From Micrococcales bacterium (GTDB lineage Bacteria > Actinomycetota > Actinomycetes > Actinomycetales > Cellulomonadaceae), in NCBI GenBank assembly GCA_009777345.1, contig WRMB01000008.1:1-64000 (forward strand): DNA of 64,000 bases, read 5' to 3'. The translations under genes were made by a program, and so were the position numbers. Below, piece after piece: positions 52,652 to 61,047 of the stretch. Within the stretch, counting starts at the first letter, position 1; the number at the start of each line of letters is the position of its first letter. The notes beneath the pieces were generated by a model. That model did not search any database, was not told the DNA's origin, and saw nothing but the letters and a program-made list of their open reading frames with translations.

Positions 52652-53038
52652 ATGGACAGCGAACGACCGGTGTTCGTCCAGATCATCGAGGTGCTGGAGG
52701 ACGGCATCCTGGACGGCACCTACGGCGTGGGCGACATGGTGGCCTCGACCAACCAGATCGCCCGGCTCTTCGGGGTCAACCCGGAGACCGCCGTCAAGGC
52801 GCTGCGCACCCTGGCCGACCGCGGGGTCGTGGAGCGGCGCCGGGGCCTGGGCATGGCGGTCCTGCCCCCGGCCCGGGAGACGATCCTGGCCCGCCGTCGG
52901 CAGGAGTTCTTCGACCACCTGGCTCCGCGGTTCGTCGCGGAGGCCCGCAAGCTCGGCATCAGCCGGGACCAGCTCACCGCGCTCTGGACAGCACCACCGA
53001 AGGAGGACGACCATGACCAGCGAGTCGATCAGGTGTGA
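52652..53038 (+). CDS. GntR-family regulator, YtrA type
   Basis: The 128-residue protein consists of the winged helix-turn-helix of GntR regulators (GVGDMVASTNQIARLFGVNPETAVKALRTLADRG over about residues 30-65, shown here in two parts: MVASTNQIARLFGVN and TAVKALRTLADRGVVERR). A short C-terminal helical extension follows, which is the YtrA subgroup layout. These repress ABC operons induced by cell-wall-active compounds. ATG at 52652 follows AAGGACG. The next gene starts 26 bases before its stop. Confidence 0.88.
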   Translation: MDSERPVFVQIIEVLEDGILDGTYGVGDMVASTNQIARLFGVNPETAVKALRTLADRGVVERRRGLGMAVLPPARETILARRRQEFFDHLAPRFVAEARKLGISRDQLTALWTAPPKEDDHDQRVDQV

Positions 53039-53870
53039 GGGCGTCACCAAGCGCTACGGCGCGACGCGGGCGCTGGACGACCTGACCCTGCAGATCGACC
53101 AGCCCGGTATCTACTGCCTGCTGGGACGTAACGGGGCCGGGAAGACCACCCTGTTCCGCACCCTGGCCGGCCGGACCGACGCCACCGCCGGGCGCGTGGT
53201 GGTAGCCGGGCACTGCGCCAGCCTCGCCGCCCCGCCGCCCGGGCTGCGGTTCGTCGAGGCCACCGCACCCCAGTTCAACCTGCGGCTGCGTGACCTGCTG
53301 CGCTACGCGGCGCAGCTGTCCGACGGGTTCGACCAGGCCTACGCCCAACAGCTGGCCGAACGGTTCGAGCTGGACACCCGCAAACGGTTCCGCCAGCTGT
53401 CGTTCGGCATGACGTCCATGGTCAACGCGATCCTGCTGCTGGCCAGCGACGCGTCGGTGCTGCTGTTCGACGAGCCGACGCTCGGCTTCGACCCGATCGT
53501 GCGGCGGCGGTTCTACGACGCGCTGCGCGCCGACTACGACGACCGCCCCCGCACCATGGTCGTGGCCACCCACGTGGTGGACGAGCTGGCCCGGGTCGCC
53601 AGCGAGGTCCTGGTCATCGACCGCGGCGCCGTCGCGCTGCGCGCACCCATGACCGACCTCGAGGAACGCTCGTACCGGCTGGTCGGCCCGACCGGGCTGG
53701 TCGAACCGCTGCTGGCGGACCTGAACGTGCTGTCCACCACCACGGCCGCCGGGCTGACCTCGGCCGCCGTCCTCGACCGGCGCATCGCCACGCCCGACGG
53801 CGTGCGCACCGAGCCCCAGTCTCTGGCCGACCTGTTCGTCGCCCTCGTGGAAGGACCCGACCATGTCTGA
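53013..53870 (+). CDS. ABC transporter ATP-binding protein
   Basis: The 285-residue ATPase has Walker A GRNGAGKTT (about residues 38-46), Walker B VLLFDEPT, the H-loop VATHVVDE, and an altered signature LSFGM in place of LSGGQ, as in the YtrB/bacitracin-type group. ATG at 53013 has AAGGAGG upstream. It lies in an operon with the GntR regulator and the permease, so it probably exports or senses an envelope-active molecule. Confidence 0.92.
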   Translation: MTSESIRCEGVTKRYGATRALDDLTLQIDQPGIYCLLGRNGAGKTTLFRTLAGRTDATAGRVVVAGHCASLAAPPPGLRFVEATAPQFNLRLRDLLRYAAQLSDGFDQAYAQQLAERFELDTRKRFRQLSFGMTSMVNAILLLASDASVLLFDEPTLGFDPIVRRRFYDALRADYDDRPRTMVVATHVVDELARVASEVLVIDRGAVALRAPMTDLEERSYRLVGPTGLVEPLLADLNVLSTTTAAGLTSAAVLDRRIATPDGVRTEPQSLADLFVALVEGPDHV

Positions 53871-54678
53871 GCCCCGATCGACCACGACCACCCCAGAGCC
53901 CAGCCTCGAACCCACAGGACCGGCCATGACTGCACCGACCCTCGCCGCGCCCCGCGAGACCGTCTCCACCACCTGGCGCCGGGCGCTGCGCCTGGTGTCC
54001 CTCAACCTGTCCGGACGCACCTTCCTCGCCGGGTATGCCACCCTCGGGATCGTCACGGCGATGATGGCTGCCAGCTACGTGACGCCGCTGTTCGAGGACG
54101 CGTCCGACAACGTCATCGTGTCCCTGGGCAGCGCCCTGTGGGCCTGGCCGCTGCTCGCCGCTGTGCTCGTCCCCGCCCGCAACTATGCGCGGACGCTGCA
54201 CCTGGGCGCCCGCCCCGGAGACTTCTACCGCGGGGCGCTGCTCACCGTGGGTGTCTTCAGCCTCGGCGTGGGAGTGGCCACCACCGGGCTGCACTACACC
54301 CTGGACGCGGTGACGCTGCACCACGTCGAAGACATCGCCGGGATCTCCGAGGCCATGGGCCACTTCGACCACCTGCCGGCCCTCGCCTGGCTGGCCACCG
54401 CCACCGCCGTCCTGGTCATGGCGCTGATCGCCCAGACGGTCGTCCTGGTGCAGACCCGGTGGGCGGCCCGGCCGGGCCTGCTCGTCACGGTCGACGCGGT
54501 CCTCGTCGCCGCCCTGGTCGTCACGCTCTCCGTCGCACCGCTGCGGCACGGCCTGCACACGGTGCTCTGGTGGACCATGAGCGGCCCCAACCCGTTGGTC
54601 CAGGTCCCGCTCGGCCTGGCCGCCGCCGCCGGGCTGGCCCTGCTCGGCTGGGTCCTGCTGCGCCGCCGCACCTACTGA
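53863..54678 (+). CDS. ABC transporter permease-like membrane protein
   Basis: The 271-residue protein has a hydrophilic N-terminus of about 40 residues and six predicted membrane helices, without conserved sequence motifs I can name. The ATG overlaps the stop of the ATPase gene by eight bases. Together with the ATPase it should form the transporter controlled by the GntR protein. Confidence 0.8.
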   Translation: MSEPRSTTTTPEPSLEPTGPAMTAPTLAAPRETVSTTWRRALRLVSLNLSGRTFLAGYATLGIVTAMMAASYVTPLFEDASDNVIVSLGSALWAWPLLAAVLVPARNYARTLHLGARPGDFYRGALLTVGVFSLGVGVATTGLHYTLDAVTLHHVEDIAGISEAMGHFDHLPALAWLATATAVLVMALIAQTVVLVQTRWAARPGLLVTVDAVLVAALVVTLSVAPLRHGLHTVLWWTMSGPNPLVQVPLGLAAAAGLALLGWVLLRRRTY

Positions 54679-54725
54679 CCCGATCCGGCGCCTGGTGCGA
54701 GGTTCCGCACCGGGCGCTGTCGGCG

Positions 54726-55277
54726 TCAGAAGGCGATGTAGCCCGTGGTCGGGTTGACGTAGAACGTCTCCGGCAGATCGGCATGACCGGTGGGATAGGG
54801 CACACCGGGCTCGATCCCGACGCCCCTGGCACAGCTCAGACGGTCCGCGGGGGTGCTCATATCTGCGCAGCTGGTGATGAACCGGTCGAGCGGCCTGGGT
54901 TCTGGTGCGACCGGCGGTGCGCCGCCACCGCCAGCCCCGCCACCGCCAGCCCCGCCACCGCCGGGAGCAGGTGGCGGCGCCGCGGGTGGCGCTTCGGCAG
55001 GCGGGGTCGTGGGAGCGCTGTCGGCGTCGTCGGTCTCTGGCGGGCTGGTCGCACGGTCCGTCGGCGGCGCCGACGACGACGGCGCGCTCGTGCTCGGCGT
55101 GGCCGTCGCGGGAGGCAGGACGGGAGCCGAGGGGGTGCAGCCGACCACCAGGCCGACAGCGAGGGCTCCGCCCGCGAAGGCGACGCGCGGCCTGCCCACC
55201 AGACCGGCCAGCAGGCCGGTCAGCGTGAGCCAGGCGCCGTGCAGCCGCCCTGCTTCTCGATCTACAGAGCTCGGCAC
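54726..55277 (-). CDS. Putative lipoprotein with Pro/Gly-rich linker
   Basis: The 183-residue product has a hydrophobic segment ending in VGLVVGC at about residues 40-52, which looks like a lipobox after an unusually long N-terminal region. It is followed by a Thr/Ser/Pro-rich linker with tandem AGGGG units, and a C-terminal domain of about 55 residues with two Cys and the pattern FITSCADMSTPADRLSCARG. GTG at 55277 is chosen because GGAGGAAAG precedes it. No known family. It follows the DUF3048 gene on the same strand. Confidence 0.65.
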   Translation of the reverse strand: MPSSVDREAGRLHGAWLTLTGLLAGLVGRPRVAFAGGALAVGLVVGCTPSAPVLPPATATPSTSAPSSSAPPTDRATSPPETDDADSAPTTPPAEAPPAAPPPAPGGGGAGGGGAGGGGAPPVAPEPRPLDRFITSCADMSTPADRLSCARGVGIEPGVPYPTGHADLPETFYVNPTTGYIAF

Positions 55278-55385
55278 AGTCTTTCCTCCGGTCGAGCGCC
55301 GTACCACGCAGGATGTCCCTGCCTGGCCGGGCACAGTCATCCTACGTCACCGCCCGCGGTACTCGGTCCACCCTGGGTTGGCGCA

Positions 55386-56453
55386 TCAGGACACGGCCCA
55401 GGACCGTTCGGACGGCATCAGCTCGACCCAGGTGTTCCCCGGGGCCAGCATGATGGTCGCACCGTCCGCGGTGGTCAGCACCAGGGGGTCGGTGGTGCTG
55501 GCCTTGGTCCAGACCGCGGCGACCGTCTGGCCGCCGGTAGCGACGAGGGCCTCGCCGCTGCCCTCGAGCTTGGTGTCGGGCACCCGGGCACCTGCCGGGT
55601 CGCGGTCCTCGGTCAGCACCACCTCGACACTGAGCACGACGACGTTCGTCGCGGCCAGGCGCACCCCGGCCCGCGACGACGACGCCGTGGCGCCTTCCGA
55701 GCGCAACCAGGTGCCGCTGGCCGCGTCCCAGGCCCAGGTCGGTTTCGACACGTTCGAAATCGTCACCTCGACCGTCGCGGCGGGCGTCCCGGCTGTCACC
55801 GCGGAGGCCCGGTCCGCCGTCCGGGCGAAGGCCGGCTGCTCCGGCGGGTTGGCGGCGTGGGACTCGTCGGCAACCTCCCACCAGACCGACGGTCGGCCGT
55901 AGACGTTGTGCGGGATGCCGATACCGCTCTTGCGGAAGAAGCCGGGCGTGCCGCCGTCCTCGCTGAGCACCTGCAGCCCGGCGTCACGCAGCAGCTGCGT
56001 GTACTGCCCGCCGGAGAAGGCGACGAGGCCCTCGGTCGGGCCGACGATCCGGGCGTCCATCGGCCGGTTAGACCGTATCGGGCCGACCTCTTCGGGCACC
56101 TGCGAGTGGTACACCGCCACGAAGCGGGTGAGCCCGCCCTCGACCATCTCTTCCCACACGACGTCGGCCTGCTCCAGACCGGTCTGCGGCCGGGCGGCCC
56201 TGTCGTTCTCGATCTTCACCGCCAGCGCGGGACGGACCACACCGTCGTCGCCCACCGGCAGGCCGGTGAGCGGCCAGGTCTCGGGGAGCTGCGGGTCCGG
56301 GACCACGCCCTTGGTCGCCGTGATGTCGTCCGACGCGGTCACCGTCGGCGCGGCACCACCACCGCAGGCGGTCAGGGCCAGGCTGGCTGCGGCGAGCAGC
56401 ACCCACCCGCTGTGGCGGACGAGACCGGGAACACGTCCTGGAGGTAGCGACAC
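55386..56453 (-). CDS. DUF3048 (YerB-like) lipoprotein
   Basis: The 355-residue lipoprotein has a signal peptide with the lipobox LALTAC near residue 27. Its DUF3048 domain shows LPETWPLTGLPV, ALAVKIENDRAARPQTGLEQ, VGPIRSNRPMDARI and a C-terminal domain with TWVELMP. The function of the family is not known. GTG at 56453 follows AAGGAG by 5 bases. It is divergent from menE. Confidence 0.9.
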   Translation of the reverse strand: MSLPPGRVPGLVRHSGWVLLAAASLALTACGGGAAPTVTASDDITATKGVVPDPQLPETWPLTGLPVGDDGVVRPALAVKIENDRAARPQTGLEQADVVWEEMVEGGLTRFVAVYHSQVPEEVGPIRSNRPMDARIVGPTEGLVAFSGGQYTQLLRDAGLQVLSEDGGTPGFFRKSGIGIPHNVYGRPSVWWEVADESHAANPPEQPAFARTADRASAVTAGTPAATVEVTISNVSKPTWAWDAASGTWLRSEGATASSSRAGVRLAATNVVVLSVEVVLTEDRDPAGARVPDTKLEGSGEALVATGGQTVAAVWTKASTTDPLVLTTADGATIMLAPGNTWVELMPSERSWAVS

Positions 56454-56539
56454 GATGGCTCCTTCGACAGTCGACTTCGAACACTGTACGTCGGGGGGAC
56501 GGGCAGCTGTATGCACTCCGCGCCGACAGCCGCGACCGC

Positions 56540-56552
56540 TACTCTGTCCGGG
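56540..56552 (+). promoter_or_regulatory. -10 box of menE, probable leaderless transcript
   Basis: TACTCT at 56540-56545 is followed by six bases and then the GTG start of menE. No ribosome binding site lies between them. Confidence 0.5.
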
Positions 56553-57706
56553 TGTCCCGGCCGCTGCACGACGTCCCGGCGGCAGACCTGGCGCGGGCCC
56601 TGCCGTCGGCGCTCGACGGTACCGGTCCGGCGCTCGCCCTGGGCACCGCACCGATCCCCGACCGGACGGTGCCCGACGATGTGGCCGTCGTCGTCCGGAC
56701 CTCGGGTTCCACCGGCGAACCGCGGGACGTCATGCTCACCGCGGCGGCGCTGCTGACGTCCGCGCGGGCTTCCGCGGACCGGCTGGGCGGCACCGGGACA
56801 TGGCTGCTGGCACTGCCGACGACGCATATCGCCGGGCTGCAGGTGCTGGTCCGGTCGCGGCTCGCGGGCACCACCCCGGTGCCGCTGCCGCCCGGACCGT
56901 TCCGGGCCGGAGGGTTCGTCGCTGCCGCCCAGCAGCTGGCCGGACCGTCGTACTGCTCCCTGGTGCCCACCCAGCTGGTCCGGCTGCTGGACGATCCGGC
57001 GGCCACCGCGGCGCTGGCGTCGTTCGCCGCGGTGCTGGTCGGCGGTGCAGGCCTACCCGACGGCCTCCTGGCCCGGACCGCCGCGGCCGGGGTGCGGGCG
57101 GTCACCACCTACGGGGCGACGGAGACCGGCGGCGGGGCGGTGTACGACGGCAGACCGCTGGACGGGGTCGAGACGGCCCTGACCGCCGACGGCCGGATCA
57201 TGCTGACCGGCCCGGTGCTGGCCCGCGGCTACCTGGACCGGCCCGACCTGGACGCCCAGGTGCTGCCGGTCCGGGCCGGACGACGCTGGTTCGTGACCTC
57301 CGACCTGGGCCGGACCACCGCCGACGGCCGTCTGGAGGTGCTGGGCCGGGCCGACGACGTCCTGGTCAGCGGCGGGACCAAGATCGCCCCGCTGGCCGTG
57401 GAACGGGTGCTGGCCGACTGCCCCGGGGTGAGCGAGGCGCTGGTGGTCGGCGTGAGCGACCCGCACTGGGGCCAGGCGGTGACCGCACTGGTCGTGCCCG
57501 CCGGGGACCCCCCTACCCTGGCCGACCTGCGCGCGCACGTCACGGACCGGCTGGGCGCCCCGGCCGCCCCCCGGCACCTGGTGCTGCTCGACGCGCTGCC
57601 GCTGCTGGGTTCCGGTAAACCGGACCGACGGTCGGCGACCGCCCTGGCCGCCCGGCACTCAGGCCCGACCGATACGACGGAGGTGAGCCGTGGCGACAGC
57701 GGCTGA
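56552..57706 (+). CDS. menE: o-Succinylbenzoate-CoA ligase
   Basis: The adenylate-forming enzyme of 384 residues activates o-succinylbenzoate with CoA. The P-loop is VVRTSGSTGEPRDV (about residues 46-60), then LPTTHIAGLQ, TYGATETGGG, and the C-terminal hinge and catalytic lysine in LGSGKPDRR. It is shorter than the Bacillus enzyme by an N-terminal part, as is usual in actinobacteria. Its 3' end overlaps menA by 17 bases. Confidence 0.94.
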   Translation: MSRPLHDVPAADLARALPSALDGTGPALALGTAPIPDRTVPDDVAVVVRTSGSTGEPRDVMLTAAALLTSARASADRLGGTGTWLLALPTTHIAGLQVLVRSRLAGTTPVPLPPGPFRAGGFVAAAQQLAGPSYCSLVPTQLVRLLDDPAATAALASFAAVLVGGAGLPDGLLARTAAAGVRAVTTYGATETGGGAVYDGRPLDGVETALTADGRIMLTGPVLARGYLDRPDLDAQVLPVRAGRRWFVTSDLGRTTADGRLEVLGRADDVLVSGGTKIAPLAVERVLADCPGVSEALVVGVSDPHWGQAVTALVVPAGDPPTLADLRAHVTDRLGAPAAPRHLVLLDALPLLGSGKPDRRSATALAARHSGPTDTTEVSRGDSG

Positions 57707-58559
57707 ATGGTGGTCCGCGGCCCGGCCGCGCACCCTGCCCGCGGCGACCGCCCCGGTGCTCGTCGGCACCGGGGCGGCGGCCCAGGTCGGCGGGGCGCAC
57801 CTGGGCCGGGCCGCGCTGGCCCTGGGGGTGGGCCTGGCTATCCAGGTGGGCGCCAACTACGCCAACGACTACTCCGACGGGGTGCGCGGCACCGATGTCG
57901 ACCGGATCGGCCCGATGCGGCTGGTCGCCTCCGGTGCCGCCCCGCCGGCCCAGGTCAAGGCCGCCGCGGCCGCCGCGCTGGGCGTCGGGGCGCTGCTCGG
58001 GCTGTGGCTGGTGGCCTGGTCGGGAGTGTGGTGGCTGCTCGCCGTGGGTATCGCGGCGGTGGTCGCGGCCTGGACCTACACCGGCGGACGGCACCCGTAC
58101 GGGTACGTCGGGCTGGGCGAGGTCGGTGTCTTCGCCTTCTTCGGGCTGTTCGCGGTGCTGGGCACCACGATCACCCAGGCCGGGCGGGCGACCTGGCCCG
58201 CCTGGCTGGGGGCGGTGGCGATCGGGCTGCTGGCCTGCGCCCTCATCATGGCGAACAACCTGCGCGACGTGCCGACCGACGTCCTGGCCGGCAAGCGCAC
58301 CCTGGCGGTGCGGCTGGGCGAGAGAAGGGCCCGTCGGCTGTACGCGGCCTTCGTCGGGCTGCCCGTCCCGCTCGGGGCGGCCTGCGCCTTCGCCGCCCCG
58401 TGGTCGCTGCTGGTGGTGCTGTGCCTCGGACCGGCGGCGGCCCTGGCCGGGATGGTGCTGCTGCGGGCGCGGGGTCGGGCCCTGGTCCCGGTGCTGGTGT
58501 TCACCGGTCAGCTGGAACTGACCTTCGCCGTCCTGCTCGGCCTCGGCCTGGCGGTGTGA
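57690..58559 (+). CDS. menA: 1,4-Dihydroxy-2-naphthoate polyprenyltransferase
   Basis: The 289-residue membrane enzyme joins DHNA to the polyprenyl chain. It has about eight helices, the first aspartate-rich motif NYANDYSDGVRGTD (about residues 56-69) and the second NNLRDVPTDVLAGKRTLAV (about 190-208). GTG at 57690 has GGAGG upstream, within the end of menE, so the two are translationally coupled. Confidence 0.95.
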   Translation: MATAAEWWSAARPRTLPAATAPVLVGTGAAAQVGGAHLGRAALALGVGLAIQVGANYANDYSDGVRGTDVDRIGPMRLVASGAAPPAQVKAAAAAALGVGALLGLWLVAWSGVWWLLAVGIAAVVAAWTYTGGRHPYGYVGLGEVGVFAFFGLFAVLGTTITQAGRATWPAWLGAVAIGLLACALIMANNLRDVPTDVLAGKRTLAVRLGERRARRLYAAFVGLPVPLGAACAFAAPWSLLVVLCLGPAAALAGMVLLRARGRALVPVLVFTGQLELTFAVLLGLGLAV

Positions 58560-58626
58560 CCGTCCTGCTACCAGTATCGGTACGAGACCGTCACGGCGGA
58601 CCGCCGATCAGCGGACGGGGCGAGCC

Positions 58627-58639
58627 TAGACTGGTCGCG
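58627..58639 (+). promoter_or_regulatory. -10 box of the septum-formation-like gene
   Basis: TAGACT at 58627-58632 is six bases before GTG 58639, with no ribosome binding site between. It is another candidate leaderless start. Confidence 0.5.
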
Positions 58640-59520
58640 TGAGCCTCCCACCCGATGACCCCCGCCGACCGACCGCAGGTTCGGGCGACGACTGGGACGC
58701 CCCAGAGTCCTGGCTCTCCGACGCCCTCCCCGCAGGCACCTGGACGCCCACGGAACCGTCGGACCCCGTGCTGCTCTACCAGACCGGCCCCGCCCCGGCC
58801 GGGCCGCCGCCCCAGCCGACGGCACCCCAGCCCCAGCTGGTGGCACCTCAGCCCCAGCCGTGGCAGACCGGGCCTGCGCCGCCCTACTATCCGACCGGCC
58901 CCCAGCCGTCGTGGGCACCAGAACCCCCGCAGCGGCGGCGGACAGGTCTGGTGGTCGGGCTCTGCGTCGGCGCCGTCGTGGTGGTCGGGCTGGTCGTCGT
59001 CGCGGTGCTGCTGCTGGGCCGAGGCTCCGGCCCGGACCCGGTCGCCTCGACGACGCACCAGAGGACCGGCCCCAGCCCGGAACCGACCGACGAGGTGGAG
59101 AACCTGTACGAGGCCACCCGCCTCACCAGCGTCGAACGCTCCGTCCTCGGCCAGCTGGCCAAGGGTGACTGCTTCGACGAGATACCCGACCTGGAGCAGG
59201 CCCTGACCACACCGACCGTCGTCGATACCACCTCCTGCGCCGACCCGCACCGCTTCCAGGTCGTCGGCTTCGTCGATATCACCGATATCAGCACCAGCAT
59301 CTCCGAGAGCAGCCAGCTGGTCAGGTACACGGACCGCTGCGAGAACCTGATGGCCGCCACGGACGTGCCGGAGGGCCTGCGTCACTACCAAGGCGAACCC
59401 GTCTACTTCTACCCGTCCCAGGAAGAGCTGGACGCCGGCGTCGGGGTAGTGATGTGCCTGGTGGCCAGCGACAGCACCTGGACCGGTTCCGCGCTGGACG
59501 GCACCGCCAAGGGCTACTGA
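58639..59520 (+). CDS. Septum-formation-domain-like membrane protein
   Basis: The 293-residue protein has a Pro/Gln-rich cytoplasmic region (about residues 1-105), one membrane helix (about 106-128) and an extracytoplasmic domain with KGDCFDEIP, SCADPHRFQVVGFVDI and a late VVMCLVAS. The Cys-Phe and Cys-x-x-PH pattern is that of the septum-formation (PF13845-type) domain of actinobacteria, whose exact function is unknown. The GTG start is set by the -10 box. Confidence 0.75.
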   Translation: MSLPPDDPRRPTAGSGDDWDAPESWLSDALPAGTWTPTEPSDPVLLYQTGPAPAGPPPQPTAPQPQLVAPQPQPWQTGPAPPYYPTGPQPSWAPEPPQRRRTGLVVGLCVGAVVVVGLVVVAVLLLGRGSGPDPVASTTHQRTGPSPEPTDEVENLYEATRLTSVERSVLGQLAKGDCFDEIPDLEQALTTPTVVDTTSCADPHRFQVVGFVDITDISTSISESSQLVRYTDRCENLMAATDVPEGLRHYQGEPVYFYPSQEELDAGVGVVMCLVASDSTWTGSALDGTAKGY

Positions 59521-59530
59521 CCCGACCGGC

Positions 59531-60187
59531 TCAGGCTCCGGGAGTGGTGGCAGCCCGGGCGGTCAGGGCCGCGGCGGGCTCCCGGTAGCCGACGCCGACC
59601 AGCCGGTCGTCGTCGAAGCGCAGCGTCGTCAACGATGCCAGGGTGCACTGGCGACGACGCGGGTCGTGCCACAGCCGACGGCCCTCGGCGGCCAGCCGGG
59701 TGACCCAGATCGGCAGCTGGTGCGACACCAGCACCGCCTCGCGCCCGGGCACCGCCCGCCGGACCCGCTCGACCACCGTCCGCATCCGGGTGACCTGCTC
59801 GACGTACGGTTCGCCCCACGACGGGCGCACCGGGTTACGCAGGTACGGCCAGTGCCGGGGATTGGCCAGCGACCCCTCGCCGACGCCGAACCGCATCCCC
59901 TCGAAGTGGTTGCCGGCCTCGATCAGCCGGTCGTCGGTGCCCACGTCCAGACCGAAGGCCGCCGCCAGCGGGGCGGCCGTCTGCTGGGCACGCTCCAGCG
60001 GCGAGGCGACGACGAGGGCGATATCGTGCCGCGGTTCGCCCGACCGGCCCGCCAGGTCGTCGGCCACCGTCTGGGCCATCCGCTCCCCCAGGCTGGAGAG
60101 CCGGTACCCGGGCAGCCGCCCGTAGAGCACACCCTCGGGATTGTGCACCTCGCCGTGGCGCAGCAGGTGCACCGTCGTCATCACCAT
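59531..60187 (-). CDS. Histidine phosphatase family protein
   Basis: The 218-residue enzyme has the catalytic HLLRHGEVHNP at the N-terminus and the second histidine in LVSHQLPIW near residue 155, with the acid/base region SPLERAQQTA. Broad-specificity phosphatases of this type remove phosphate from sugars or small metabolites; the substrate is not evident. ATG at 60187 is preceded by GGGAGG; the longer frame upstream is not similar to the family. It lies tail to tail with the septum-formation-like gene. Confidence 0.9.
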   Translation of the reverse strand: MVMTTVHLLRHGEVHNPEGVLYGRLPGYRLSSLGERMAQTVADDLAGRSGEPRHDIALVVASPLERAQQTAAPLAAAFGLDVGTDDRLIEAGNHFEGMRFGVGEGSLANPRHWPYLRNPVRPSWGEPYVEQVTRMRTVVERVRRAVPGREAVLVSHQLPIWVTRLAAEGRRLWHDPRRRQCTLASLTTLRFDDDRLVGVGYREPAAALTARAATTPGA

Positions 60188-60322
60188 GCCCCCATCCTCC
60201 CACCTGTGCCTTCCACCCCACACCAGGTAGAGGTGCAACCACGGTCGCCGAACGCGCCGACGGCTCGCCGCACGGCTGGTCGGCGAGCCAGTGCACAGCC
60301 CGGCCAAGCCCCCCGCAGGCTG

Positions 60323-60421
60323 CTACTTGCGGTTGCGACGCTGGTGGCGCGTCTTGCGCAGCAGCTTACGGTGCTTCTTCTTGGCCATCCGCTTGCGGCG
60401 CTTCTTGATGACGGAACCCAT
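60323..60421 (-). CDS. AURKAIP1/COX24-domain protein, ribosomal protein bS22
   Basis: The 32-residue product reads MGSVIKKRRKRMAKKKHRK then LLRKTRHQRRNRK, almost only Lys and Arg. It matches the tiny actinobacterial protein found in mycobacterial ribosome structures (bS22) near the decoding centre. The gene is too short for normal gene calling. The 135-base space before it and the 187 bases after it (to the BldC-like gene) hold no other gene I can see. Confidence 0.9.
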   Translation of the reverse strand: MGSVIKKRRKRMAKKKHRKLLRKTRHQRRNRK

Positions 60422-60608
60422 GCAGACCTCATTCGTGATTCGTACGGTCACAGACGACCGTCGGACGGATACCGCCAGGCATCAGCCAGGCAGCGGCCAG
60501 GCTCGCAGCAGGGCCTCGGCCTTGCCCACCTGTTCCTCCGGCGGCCATGCTACGCGATCAGCGCTGACACCGGTGCACCGGAAGCCCCAGACGAGCACCA
60601 CAGACCGG

Positions 60609-60854
60609 TCAGGCCGACCGGCCGGTCTCGGTCGCGGCGGAGCGCAGGTAGGCCTCCAGCGCGGCGTCGGACACCCGGAACGACCGTCCGACGCGCAGCC
60701 CCGGCAGCTCGCCGGAGTGCAGCAGCCGGTACACGGTCATCTTCGACACCCGCATGAGGTTCGCGACCTCCATGACGGTGAGGAAGCGCGTCGACGTCTC
60801 GGCCTGGTCCACCCTGGGCACTCCCTCCTGGTCGAGGCCACCGTAGCGGTCCAT
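60609..60854 (-). CDS. BldC-like helix-turn-helix regulator
   Basis: The 81-residue protein has the MerR-type DNA-binding domain of BldC: RFLTVMEVANLMRVSKMTVY, LLHSGELPGLRVGRSFRV, then a short helix. BldC-type proteins bind DNA as head-to-tail arrays and control development in streptomycetes. ATG at 60854 gives 81 residues; GTGs at 60821 and 60812 are alternatives, the last 10 bases after GGAGGG. It is divergent from the potassium uptake genes. Confidence 0.88.
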   Translation of the reverse strand: MDRYGGLDQEGVPRVDQAETSTRFLTVMEVANLMRVSKMTVYRLLHSGELPGLRVGRSFRVSDAALEAYLRSAATETGRSA

Positions 60855-61047
60855 GGGCCCTGACGGAAAGAGCGGACGGACGTGAACACCCCGACTGGCA
60901 CCAGACCTTCGCCCGTCCGCGGGAACCCGCCTGGTCGCAACCCGCAGAGCCCGCGAGGACCCGGGACGTGCCACAGTGGTGCCCGACGAGAGGGTGCCCG
61001 ACGAGATCGGACCAGGGCGCGCCTCCCAGCCCGGCGAAGGAGGTCAG

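Noticed and set aside
54857..55054. Repeat-rich frame within the Pro/Gly linker of the lipoprotein at 54.7 kb
   Set aside because: It is a second frame of the low-complexity linker, without a start signal.
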